NCBI GenBank assembly: GCA_030247855.1
Contig: JAPDRN010000111.1
Span: 50,776 to 114,775, forward strand
Reading direction: 5' to 3'
Length of the DNA stretch: 64,000 nt
Source: Knufia peltigerae
Taxonomy: Eukaryota > Ascomycota > Eurotiomycetes > Chaetothyriales > Trichomeriaceae
Below are positions 9,455-19,916 of this stretch, one piece after another. A program made the translations under genes and the position numbers. The notes beneath the pieces are model-generated. The model made no database searches and was not told the origin of the DNA. It worked only from the letters and a program-made list of their open reading frames with translations. Numbering within the stretch: the stretch's first letter is position 1; every line of letters begins with the position of its first letter.

Positions 9455-11652
9455 TTGTTTAACATGTCTGCCCTACCCATAACAGAAGCCCATGATGCGA
9501 CGGGCACCAGAGCAAGCAGTCAGGCTGAGGTTCTCACAGCATTGTTGGCGCATATTCTGGAGAATGTTCTACGTCTGGTCAACGTGATGCCTCACTCCCC
9601 ATACATCCTCTCTCTATTGTCTTTGGATCTGCTTTACAGAAGAGTTTACGGATATCCAGCAGCGTTAGCATACTTCAGATATATCGGTGATCTGTCGGTA
9701 CGTACCATTCCACCTAATGTTACAGACTTACAATTGATCATATTCTACACTCCAGAAGTCCATCTCTCTGTACATACACTCTGACAGAGGCCATGTCCGT
9801 AGAAGGTCTCTCCAGACCGTTCAAGCCGCACCTCCAAAGAAGGACGCCATCGACCTCGGAGATTGGTCTCTGAGGACACATGGCACATCGAATTTTCCCA
9901 GAAAAGCTGCAGCCGAGATCTTATCGGCCATACCAGGCTCTCAAGGTTTCTGTCTCTGGCCTGATGGTAATCTTGAAATCATCATGCTCCCGGGGAAACT
10001 TGTCAAATGGTACAGCAAGCCTGACATTCCTTGTCTTGCCGGTATAAGAATTCGTTTGTCACAGTTGCAAATCGCTGGGTCAGATACGATCACGACGGAG
10101 AGAATGAGATGTCTTTTGACTCGAAAGCTCTGTGCTCAGGTATCTAAGCCTGTGAGCAGATTGAAGAGGCTTAACGAAGTCAAATCTTACCTTTTGGCCA
10201 GAGCGAGGCATCGTAAACTTCAAACACAAAACGTCTGGAAATGGAGGTCTCGAAGCCAAATGGCACGACTACGCAAGCAAACAGCACTGCTACAGAAGTC
10301 ATTGTTGCATCATGTTAGTGTTTCAACTTCCAGGCCGAGCAGAAAGGGTATAGCATTTTCGTCTTCACCTCCTACAACGCGTGACACCCAACCTTTGCAA
10401 GAAGAGGCAACAGCAATGCACGAGATCTGGCAGCAGAAACAGTCCGAATATAGAGACGCAACTTCACGGGTCCTCAACTCATCTAGGAATGAGCGACATC
10501 ACGGACAATGCTCACGAAAGCATACTTCAGCCGCGTGCAGCGAAGCTGACGCCGTCCCAGCTCCAGTTGCACCTCAGTTGAATGGCACAGTGGCGACTAA
10601 AAGGTTGGATGCAGGTACACACGAAGCAAATGGTATCGTGCAAGAGCCAACGATGGCTGCCATATCCCGCGCAAGCACGGCCCCAGAAGATGTGCCTCTT
10701 CCACCGACACCACCTCCAGCAGAGTCGCCGGAGGACAACATAGAGACCATACCGCCTCCCGCAGCCATATCGACACGGTGGATAACGTCACCGTGCCATG
10801 TCAAAATCGGGAACTCAGTCAGCACGGCCGGGGTCAAAGTCCGGCAGGCCAACTCGACGGAGCACTTTGTCACTATATCTACTTATGCCGCCTATGAGGG
10901 TTCTTGCAAGAAGCCGCTGCCGTATTGCAAACCGAAGACCAGAAAACTTTTTGGTAGAAAGTCTGGTAAGCCGCTACCTGACTTGGTTGGAGTCTCCGTA
11001 CAAGAAGCGAGCACGCGAGATGTTGAGGTGAGTGCCCACTCTTCCAGGCAATCGATGGCTTCTCGAACTGATCTGGCCCTAGGTTGGAAAGATATTCGAG
11101 AATACAGATATCACATCGGCTGCGCATGATAACCTCGTTTTTCCGAACGAGTTCCCCCAAGATGTGTCATTGGTCGGGCCAGTATCTTCAACGATACGAC
11201 TTGCAAATAGAGCGGCGCTGGTATGGAGCGAGCGCATCAATTCCGATGGTGTATCTTTGCGGATCCTAGGGGACAATGAGCAAGCTGAATCGTTTGTGGC
11301 TGGGACGTACTTTGATCGCCCTCTCCCGGTCAAGCACGGCAAGGAGAAGCACGAGCTATCGGCGAAAGACATCCGTAGGTCTCTCCTCTACCGTCGAAAT
11401 GGGAGACCTCCTGAGGATGCCGGAAAATTCCGCGGCGCGCCAGTCGTTTTGCGTGACGCAAAAGGCGGCTATAGAGAAGTTATTGGGTTCGAGTGTTTCC
11501 ATTTCAAACCTATGCACGCGCAGCACGAAGAACTGGGAATGGATTCAAAGGATGTAATACAAAGAATCATCAGTGGCCATGTCACGACCATATACGGCGC
11601 GATCAAGTTGACGAGAGAATTTAAACAAAAATGGCAAATTGTGGATGAATAG
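9455..11652 (+). CDS. hypothetical protein, 694 aa
   Basis: Three exons, 9455-9697, 9756-11027 and 11083-11652, give 694 aa. The introns (58 and 55 bp; gtacgt...cag and gtgagt...tag) are both phase 0 and splice cleanly. Residues 1-80 are helical and hydrophobic-rich without a clear signal peptide. A basic region with many Arg/Lys (about 185-265) follows, then a low-complexity stretch with Pro-rich PLPPTPPP (about 398) and many Ser/Thr, then a better-ordered C-terminal domain (about 500-694, with RLANRAALVWSERI and FRGAPVVLRDAKGGYREVIGFE). I do not recognise the family. The C-terminal part looks globular, and the basic middle would fit nucleic-acid or nuclear association, but that is a guess. 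It is divergent from the membrane-protein gene to its left. Confidence 0.68.
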
Positions 11653-12607
11653 GTTAAGGGATAACACAAAGCAGGAACAAGGGACCTCCGTAATTCCTCA
11701 CGGACTGGACAATAACTCACCGAGTCAAACACCCCCTCGATCATGGCCGGTGACGACGACGACCATGGCAACAGGGCATATATACACACATCCTCGTCGA
11801 CAGAGGTCTGCAGCCGGAAGAGCAGGTACAACATCGGCCAAGAAGTACACAGTCTCAACGTGTGTCTGTTGTTGGAGGTCTGCCCCTGGGAGCCTCTCGT
11901 CGTGGTGAACAGTGTTCCAACGTGACTCTGAACCAAAAGTACCGTGACATCGTGGTGGAAAAAGGTCACGTCCCGCAACAGCATCGTGGCAATGTCAAGA
12001 AGCTCATGAGACCGCGCCCCTTGCAGAGGAGTCTCGTCGACCTCACAAAGGCAAACATACCTCAAAGGATGGGCACGGTCCTCAGCAATGTCATCGTGGC
12101 CTTTTTAGTCTATCTGGAGGGAGGTTTCGGAGATGGTGTCGACCTTGCCGCCGCCGCCGCCGCCGCCGGAGATTTTTGGTCCAGGTGTGAGTTTCAACGC
12201 CCGAGTCTTGGAGCCCCCTACGGCCATATCGATATGATCCTACGAGTATTGTCCTTATGGTCCTACAGTCAATGGACGAGTGTAGCCAGGTAACTGACAG
12301 TGTTATGTGGGAGAGAGAAAGAAAATTGGAGCCATGGAAACCCATGGAAGTCATCATTAAACAACGGAAGCTGCCAAAAGCAGGGTGTGACATTTGACAA
12401 TACTTGCCTTGTTGTAGAAGAGCTCCTAACGACTCTTTGTAACTTCATCTCTAGGTTCTCATGGTGTCTCTCTCTATCTAAAGCACATTTCAATCTGTTG
12501 GCCAGTCCAACGCCAAACGTAATCTCTCACTCGAGTCTTCCCAACAGCAGAACGCAAGAAGAGATCGGTCACGAAATCGTAGTACAGCCTCGCCCCTATT
12601 ATACACA
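11653..12607. other. intergenic between convergent genes
   Basis: ORFs on both strands here lack recognisable domains. The region includes a short (GCC)n run and is most simply 3' UTRs and spacer between the unknown protein and the Irc20 homologue. Confidence 0.4.
12147..12169. repeat. (GCC)n trinucleotide run
   Basis: About seven perfect tandem copies of GCC in non-coding DNA. A simple repeat, with no further structure seen. Confidence 0.8.
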
Positions 12608-15600
12608 TCAAAGCACTTTCGAACCGTGTCGATGTTGTGCAGCTTCGAGTCTGAGCAATCGACCCATCTCCGACGAAGCAGGTCTGGCATCCGCAAACCC
12701 ACCCGTGACTTCCTCGCGCTTCTTGACCCGGCCGAACAAACACGCCCAGAGATCTTCCTTGTCCACCATCTCGCCGCCATTTTTACCCGCGGTAAGCAAT
12801 CTCGACAGATCGGCTGCCTGGAGCTCCATCGAGTTCGCCGCGTCGATGGCGTTTTCCTGCAACGATGACGACGCGGCTGGCGTCGCCGTGCCAGAGCTTG
12901 CAGCGGAGGAGGACGCCTTGCTTTTTCCTTTGTCTTTGATCGAGCCCGAGCTCCTACTGTCGGAATTGCTCTTCAAATGTGCCAATCTCCTCGCGACGGA
13001 GATATCGTAGATGCTCTCTTCGACCGTATCGGCGATCAGGTACATCCACACCGTCGTGGGTCTGTGCTGGCCAATTCGATGGACACGCGCAATGGCCTGC
13101 AACTCGATGGCCGTGTTGATCAGAGGCTCGCACAAAAACACGTGGCTCGCCACCACGAGGTTCAGACCGGCGGAGTGGGCCTTTGCGTGCAAGAGAAAAC
13201 ACTCGATCGAAGGATCGGCCTTGAACTTTTCGATTCCGTTCTTGATGTCGAAACGCGTAGAAGAGATCTTGTACTCTGAAAACGCCCGGGCAAGGACGTC
13301 GATGAACTCGCGATACTGGGAGAAGATGATCGACTTGCAGCCTGGATCGTGCTCGCGGAGCCACAAGAGGTGTCGACACAGGAAATCGATCTTACTACCA
13401 AAGCTCGGACCCCGAAGATCGATGTTCTTGATCTGGTTCAGCATGCTAATACTGATATCTGAGTAAATTGACTGATCGTGAGTTCGGTCCGCACCGGACG
13501 GAGAATTGGTGGTCGGAGAGGTCGACGAAGGGGACTCGGCCTGCACTGCGATCTCAGCGGGTTTGTACGCTATGTCGTGAAAACTATTCGGATGTAGCGT
13601 GGTCTTGCAGACTGGACAGTTGCGGTGTTGGGCCCACCACGTCAGAACACACTCTTTGCAGAATTGATGACCGCAGGAGGTCATGGTCCCAATCTCGAAC
13701 TGATCGGTGCAGATTGTGCAGACTCTAGGAGCGGAAGACTTGGTTTCCGTCGACTTCATATGAAGCAAATACCGCAATTTGGCCGACAATGAAACAACCT
13801 TCTGCTGATGTTTGGCCTCTTCGACTTCGAATTCGTGGTAATGTCGTTCTGACAGCGGCTTTCCGACGTTTTCTTCTTGGTACGGAGCGACTGTATCAGA
13901 GATTTTCTGGAGAGCACGATAATAGTCAAGACGACTGTTCATCGTGTCACGGAATTGGTTGACTTCTTGTTCGAGACTGGTGAGACATTTGGTCTGAGCG
14001 GTGTTCAACTGTTGCATATGTTTCAGCACGCTCTCAAGGATAGTTACTTCATAGCCTGCTCGAGTGTGACCGTTACCCTCCAGCCACTGCAACGAAGTAA
14101 CCGTCTGCCTGACTTCTGCGATCAGCCCGCGCAGACAACCGAATTCAGAAACCTTGACCCTCTTCTGCTCTCGCTCTGCAAGCAAGTTCAGCATTAGTTC
14201 GGGGGCCGGGCCTTGACCTTCCTTCGCGGCACGAAGAAATTGCTTCATCTCCTGTTTGATAAGCATGTTCTCTTGCCCGCTGAGAGCTTCGCTGCGGTCC
14301 GCAAATAGCGCTCTCAATGCCTCCATGTAAGCATACATTTCATCTTGATGCTTTGTGGAACTTTCATATTCGTCACCCTGCAGCTCGACTCCCTCATCTT
14401 CATCGATAAGTGCTTGGCTTAGAAAGTCGGCCATCTTCATCCGCAATTCTCGGAACTGCTGAGCTTGGACATTCATCGCTTCACAGTAAGCATCGATCTT
14501 GTCAAAGATTTTGCGGCTCTCGATCCCGCTATATCCATCAGGCTCCTTGAGATCAGGAATTGCCACGGAACCGCTCGAAATACTATTTCTGACGGACGTG
14601 ATTAACTTGTTGACGTGCCGTAGATTCTCCGCAAGGAGTTCGCCTCGTACGGCTTTGGCTTTTTCATATGCCGCAGTTTCTTGCCTTTCGAGATTTTCAA
14701 AAGGTTCACTTCCCTCGGTTTCTAGCGATTTGAGCTGGAAATATGCATTGGCGATGAAGAAGATGGCAATATGTTGTATTTCTAGCGCAGATCGTAGCCG
14801 TGCGCGCATGGTGGTCAATCGCGGATTAGCCTCTTCGTTGTCATCATCCTCTGCCTTTATGATTTCAGAGGTCTGTTGTTCTTCTTCAAATTGTTGCCGA
14901 CATTCCTCCACGATGACACACGATTCCTCATGCACCTCTTTCCATATTTCTAGAGCCTCACCCGTGGTTTTGGCATTTTCCTTCAATTGGCCCCTACGTA
15001 TCTTGGCAATCAGGCGGAGTCGCTGAGCGGTTCGGACTTGGCCTTCATGTTGATCGATCATCACATCTAGGACCTGCTCAACCGTCCTCAAGGGCCCATT
15101 GTGGTTTCTACCCAAAGCGCGACGATTATGACCGCCAACCTCTGGGTGTAGACAAGTCTGCCGTAGACGAGTGAGCCATGTCCTCATCTTCTCAATCATG
15201 GCCGGTGAGTCTGGGTCCCAGTCATCATTTTGAGGTGCACCCGTTCGATCAAGGTTGCAATCCTCACAAAGCTCCTGGAAAAGTTGCGAATAGTGTTGTT
15301 CTTCAATAGGTGTGAATGGGATTGTAATGGTATGTCTGCTTTGAGGGGGTAACCGCAAGTCTTCCCGCACGAAATCTTTTGTATGCCTCATAGCAATCTC
15401 GCCCAGCATATCTTTGAAAAGCGGTCGATGATAGCTGACTAGATAGTCCCACAGCCGAGTCGAGTGAGACCATGGCATACTGCGAAGGAACAGGAGGAGG
15501 CCATACAGGTCTCTGTGCCCTTTCCGCAGAGGAGTACCCGTGACTGCCCAAGCATTAATCCGAGGAATCAGGCGAGCAACAGTTGCCGCTGAAGATACAC

Positions 15601-16882
15601 CACTTTCCACCATTTGGGCTTCGTCCAGACAAACTCTCCACCATGAAATCTGTGTCAGGGGGCTTTTGGGAGGTTCATATCGCTGTCGGTTCCGGAGCTT
15701 TCGATCAGGCTTCTCTGCAACATAATGAACCTCCTTAGCGATGACATTGTATGTAGTCAAAACCACATCTTGACTTAAAAGCTCATCGATAAGTTTATCA
15801 CCCGCCTTCCTGTAAGTATTGACACCTTGATAATGGTATACACGCAGAGCGGGAGCATGTTCCTGCAGTTCTTGTTTCCATTGTTCTAGAATCGTAGGAG
15901 GAGTGATGATCAGCGTAGAGGAAGACTGTCGCAAACCAAGAGGGTCGCCCAGGACCGGTGGTCTAGGGTGCAGGCCGATCAAAGATATTATCTCCAACGT
16001 CTTGCCAAGACCCATCTCATCGGCCAGGATGCCGCCTTTGATAGAACCGAATTGCTTTTGAATCGAGGACAAGTCGGTCGAGAGAATACCCAAAGCATGG
16101 CTGACGTAGCATTGAACTCCATCGGAGGTCTTAGTCATCTCAAACCCTTGGGGTAGAAAATTCGCAGGAGAATCAGGCAGCAGCTGGGTTTGTCCGCTCG
16201 ACCTGAGATCGACGCCTTCTCGGCGTAGAAGCCATCGCACGCCACGACGCTGAAAGGGAAATAACGTGGATTCCAGATATGGCACATTGATCTTTGCAGA
16301 TGCTTCTTCTGATTTTTCGGGGACGTGAACGCTGTCATAGAATTGACGTGGTTCCCATGACTCGAATGAGGGCGCTGTGATTGTTTTAGACGGCACATAG
16401 CGAGCGAGGACATCGCGCAACTTTGGGTCGACTTTGTCCCTCAGCGAGACAGTGTCTTCCCACAGAATCAAAGTCGTCAACTCAACACCATTAGCAGTAG
16501 CCTGAATGCTAGAATAAGTACATGCCAGCGGTAAGGCGGCAGAATGTCTGTATTTCACTGCGGAGTCGAGGTGTGTCGAATCCAGCAGGATCTCTCTGTC
16601 CGTCGTTGACAATGGCGCTCTCGCTCGCACCTCTTTCAAACCCTTGCTCTTTCCCACGCTCAGACTGATCAGAAGCGGTTCATCCGTGTCCGATATGATT
16701 TCGACAGTCACGGGCAAAGGATGGTCGCGGTCACGGAGTCCGGCCTTTTCGAGATCGGTGTCGAGTATCTCCAACGTGGTCTGCGCGATCGGGCTGTATC
16801 TCAAAAATGGGGGAGGTAGGGCAAATTTGGTATCGTGGGATATCTTGCGCCTCTTTGGCATATGTTCGTCGCTTTCATCCAT
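12608..16882 (-). CDS. irc20: SNF2-family helicase with RING finger, Irc20/SHPRH type
   Basis: A single uninterrupted minus-strand frame. I start it at the ATG at 16882 because GCGATGG is a strong context (another ATG lies at 16894); this gives 1424 aa. Residues 8-15 (MPKRRKIS) look like a nuclear signal. The Walker A motif DEMGLGKT is at about 288-295 and the Walker B variant DEAQ of the SHPRH/Irc20 group follows. After a long, mostly helical charged insert comes a C3HC4 RING near 1050-1090 (CTICTDQF...CGHQFCKECV...CPVC). The second helicase lobe ends with HRIGQ near 1267. A Ser/Ala-rich linker with KDKGKSK precedes the C-terminus. Yeast Irc20 is a DNA-repair-linked ATPase and E3 ubiquitin ligase; SHPRH polyubiquitinates PCNA. 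Length and domain order match the family and all key motifs are intact, so this should be an active nuclear enzyme. Confidence 0.94.
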   Translation of the reverse strand: MDESDEHMPKRRKISHDTKFALPPPFLRYSPIAQTTLEILDTDLEKAGLRDRDHPLPVTVEIISDTDEPLLISLSVGKSKGLKEVRARAPLSTTDREILLDSTHLDSAVKYRHSAALPLACTYSSIQATANGVELTTLILWEDTVSLRDKVDPKLRDVLARYVPSKTITAPSFESWEPRQFYDSVHVPEKSEEASAKINVPYLESTLFPFQRRGVRWLLRREGVDLRSSGQTQLLPDSPANFLPQGFEMTKTSDGVQCYVSHALGILSTDLSSIQKQFGSIKGGILADEMGLGKTLEIISLIGLHPRPPVLGDPLGLRQSSSTLIITPPTILEQWKQELQEHAPALRVYHYQGVNTYRKAGDKLIDELLSQDVVLTTYNVIAKEVHYVAEKPDRKLRNRQRYEPPKSPLTQISWWRVCLDEAQMVESGVSSAATVARLIPRINAWAVTGTPLRKGHRDLYGLLLFLRSMPWSHSTRLWDYLVSYHRPLFKDMLGEIAMRHTKDFVREDLRLPPQSRHTITIPFTPIEEQHYSQLFQELCEDCNLDRTGAPQNDDWDPDSPAMIEKMRTWLTRLRQTCLHPEVGGHNRRALGRNHNGPLRTVEQVLDVMIDQHEGQVRTAQRLRLIAKIRRGQLKENAKTTGEALEIWKEVHEESCVIVEECRQQFEEEQQTSEIIKAEDDDNEEANPRLTTMRARLRSALEIQHIAIFFIANAYFQLKSLETEGSEPFENLERQETAAYEKAKAVRGELLAENLRHVNKLITSVRNSISSGSVAIPDLKEPDGYSGIESRKIFDKIDAYCEAMNVQAQQFRELRMKMADFLSQALIDEDEGVELQGDEYESSTKHQDEMYAYMEALRALFADRSEALSGQENMLIKQEMKQFLRAAKEGQGPAPELMLNLLAEREQKRVKVSEFGCLRGLIAEVRQTVTSLQWLEGNGHTRAGYEVTILESVLKHMQQLNTAQTKCLTSLEQEVNQFRDTMNSRLDYYRALQKISDTVAPYQEENVGKPLSERHYHEFEVEEAKHQQKVVSLSAKLRYLLHMKSTETKSSAPRVCTICTDQFEIGTMTSCGHQFCKECVLTWWAQHRNCPVCKTTLHPNSFHDIAYKPAEIAVQAESPSSTSPTTNSPSGADRTHDQSIYSDISISMLNQIKNIDLRGPSFGSKIDFLCRHLLWLREHDPGCKSIIFSQYREFIDVLARAFSEYKISSTRFDIKNGIEKFKADPSIECFLLHAKAHSAGLNLVVASHVFLCEPLINTAIELQAIARVHRIGQHRPTTVWMYLIADTVEESIYDISVARRLAHLKSNSDSRSSGSIKDKGKSKASSSAASSGTATPAASSSLQENAIDAANSMELQAADLSRLLTAGKNGGEMVDKEDLWACLFGRVKKREEVTGGFADARPASSEMGRLLRLEAAQHRHGSKVL

Positions 16883-18038
16883 CGCGACGATCATGCAACA
16901 CACCTTGCAATAAGGTGAGTGCACACATGAAGGGGCGCGAGAGGCAAAAAGTGCAGGCAACGAGCCTCATGGAGAATCGATAAGGATGCGGGGAAAATGA
17001 GCAGCCTTGTCGGAGGATGACCATGTCACGTGTCAGGCTGTGAAATCGCCTTTTAACGAGAAAACGGTCAATCAATCGTATTATCAGTGTGTCGTAGTAA
17101 TGCGACAGCATCCTCCTGGTGCACTGAGCTTCCAGACCCAGTTCGATCTGGTTGACATTAGTCACAAAGAGCCTCACCACATTTTGCCTGCATGAGAGCG
17201 TGGAGACGCTATCAACCTTTTCACACAATACAGATCAGACTTGTGTCCGCCATGTCCCACTCCTCCGCCGTGCAGGAGCAGATTCTGCGCCTCAGCACAG
17301 TTCCGTGGCTATGGAGCAACGAGATCTTTGGTCTCCATCACCCAGACCTGGACCACTTCGAAAATCTAGATCCAGATCCTAGCGTCGACTTTAAACCAGC
17401 TTCATTTGGCTCCGGAAGTATTAACCGTCAACTAAGGCCCGCATCCTGGGAATCAAAGACGTCATGAATTTGACAATGAACCAGCCAGTTTTCCGACAGC
17501 AAAAGCATGGTCTGCTGTGATCCTAGAGGAACAAAGATGGCGGTGCAGTATCAACAGATATCCTGTTATGTGCCAAAGCACCATTTGCAGCATTCCAGGC
17601 CAGAGACAGGAGAAACAGCGACGCAGGGAAAGTCGTTGTGAAAGTATCCCGCCACGAGGACAAAGCATGAACCTCATTACATGCCCTGCCACAATTAAGC
17701 TAGCTTAATGACTCCCGTCTTCTTGACAGCAAGCTAGTGGCCAACATTCCAGCTGTTACATGAGAAATCGCCTCACTCATTGGCTGCAAAGGTTCGGATC
17801 TGGAGGTCAATGAACAGTGGAAGAAGATCACGCATGATGAATCCCGCGTACTGATATCCACGCTAGAGAAAGGTGAAAAAGTTATCACTCCACGGAAGCG
17901 AGGCGTCAGGTATTCTTGTACTCTATTTAAGCCTGGTTCCCTCGTTCGAACCAGATCTAAACTCACAGAAATTCATACCTCACGTTCTTATCAACACCTT
18001 GACCTGTGGAAGCAGCTACATCGCACTCGTGGGGGAAA
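16883..18038. other. divergent intergenic region
   Basis: About 1.15 kb between the Irc20 homologue and a transporter. Short ORFs (for example 17254-17467) show no domain. A TATA-like element (ctatttaagcc near 17921-17931) lies about 110 bp before the transporter ATG. Confidence 0.4.
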
Positions 18039-19916
18039 ATGAGTACAGGTGTGCGCAATGCACACCTTGATGTCGAGGGTCCTGTCTTTCCCAGTGGCGA
18101 AGACAAAGATCCACATCTCGAGACGGACGAGAAGCGAGCCCCAAAGCAAAACATTCCCATTTACAATGAGCTGGAACTAGTTTCTGAGGATGATCTATCC
18201 TTGGGATCCATCCTCAAAGGAACAGCGGCTAGACCACTGACGAACTTTGAGAAAAAGGCGGCGTTGATCAATGGGTGAGCCGGAATTTTCCTGGCATCAT
18301 CATCTGTATCTTTACTAACACCTCACCAGCGAGCTCGACAAATTTGGCATGGGAAGATACCAATGGTGTATCTGGTTCCTGTGCGGCTTCGGATACTTCC
18401 TTGATCTTGCCTGGGCCCAGGGTGTGGGCTTGATCGCTTCCGCAATTTACCAAGAAATGAATGTCCCTTCCAACCACTGGGGCAACATCTGGTCGTGCGC
18501 TAATGCTGGCCTCGCGGTCGGTGCCTTGTCCTGGGGCATACTTGTCGACATTATTGGCAGACGTTGGGCCTTCAACCTTACCTGTCTCATTACGTCGGTC
18601 TTCGGTCTTCTCCTCGCTGCGCCGAAGTACAATTACGGGGCCATCTGTGGAATCTACTTTCTGGCTTCCCTCGGGCTAGGTGGCAATATCCCAATCGATG
18701 CCACGATCGCCTTGGAATTCCTTCCTCAGAACCGTCGGTCCCTGGTCGCCCTTTTGTCCTTGTGGCAGCCTGTTGGAGTCGTCGTTGCTTCCGCGGTCGC
18801 CTACGGCACCACCGCCAAGTGGCGATGTGGCAGTACCACCCTTCCTGCTTGCAACACCGTCCCCAGTGGAGCCGCGTGCTGTTCGGTCTCGAGCAACATA
18901 GGTTGGCGCTATACCGTGATCGTGTTGGGATGCATGACCCTCTTCATCTTCTTTCTGCGGTATTTCATCTTCAAGTTCTACGAGTCGCCCAAGTTTCTCA
19001 TCAGCAAAGGCAAGGAAGCAGAAGCCATCGAGGTTCTACATAAGATTGCCAAGTTCAACAAGGCCCCACCACCGACTTTGACACTAGAACAATTCCAGGC
19101 CATCGATGCTGAAGCCGGGGCAGTTGCCCCTACAGCCACAACCAAGAATGTTCTCAAGAACTTTGTGCACAGCTTGAGGCACCTCAAGGGTTTGTTCAAC
19201 AACAAGCTGAACATTTTCATCTTCGTCCTACTCGCTATCGCGTACATGGGCGATTATTGGTCCTTCAACTTGGCCGGATCATTCTTGCCCATTATTCTGC
19301 TCCGCAACAACGTCTCAAACGGCCAGGACAGCGTAACCGACACCTACAGGCAATACATTTACGTCTATCTTCCTGGAATTTTGGGTGCTGTGCTCGCGCT
19401 GTTGACCATCCAACTTCCCCTGGTTGGACGAAAGTGGTCACTTGTGTTCTCGGCGTGCTGCCAAGGCCTGGCTATGGCCATGTACACTCAGGTCAAGACG
19501 ACAGCTGGCTATGTCGGACTCAATGCCCTGGAATATCTTATGCAGACAGTGAGTATCTCTTGCTCGTCACACCTGTTGATTGAAAAACTTGCTCACCATA
19601 TCCAGTACTTCAATGCCGTTCTGTATGCATCGGCACCCGAACTGTTCGATACGACTTACCGTGGCAGCGCGACTGGCATGCTATCCTGCCTGGGTCGGCT
19701 CGCTGGTATTGTGGCACCGTTTGCTGGTATGTTCCTTTTCTTGGTTTTTCCCCTTGGAGTTGTCATCGACAATACTAACCGGCTTGTCCACCAGGCGAGA
19801 AATACGTCGCCAATGCCAGTTCAGGAGTTTTGTGGCTTGGAGCGGGTGGTATTTGGCTCGCCGCCTTTGTCATGGTTTTCTTGCCGGTTGAAATGAGGAA
19901 CAGACAGATGTTCTAA
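18039..19916 (+). CDS. MFS transporter, sugar/SVOP-like family
   Basis: Four exons, 18039-18274, 18330-19548, 19606-19726 and 19795-19916, give 565 aa. Introns of 55, 57 and 68 bp (gtgagc, gtgagt and gtatgt donors, all cag acceptors) keep the frame. About 105 hydrophilic residues precede TM1 (WCIWFLCGFGYFLDLAWAQG). The loop after TM2 carries the MFS signature DIIGRRW. TM4 is GLGGNIPIDATIALEFLP, with the acidic residue and the Arg pair after it (QNRRS) typical of the SVOP/SV2-phosphate-sugar branch. After TM6 comes the ESPKFL motif (PESPRYL in sugar porters). The last exon supplies TM12 and ends VEMRNRQMF. The substrate is unknown; relatives are annotated as sugar or phosphate-ester transporters. 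Expected in the plasma membrane. Confidence 0.9.

Noticed and set aside
12300..13010. Plus-strand ORF of 236 aa
   Set aside because: Antisense to the C-terminus of the Irc20 homologue; low-complexity shadow without domain.
17192..17467. Short plus-strand ORF (91 aa)
   Set aside because: No domain, no splice continuation, and it lies in the divergent promoter region.
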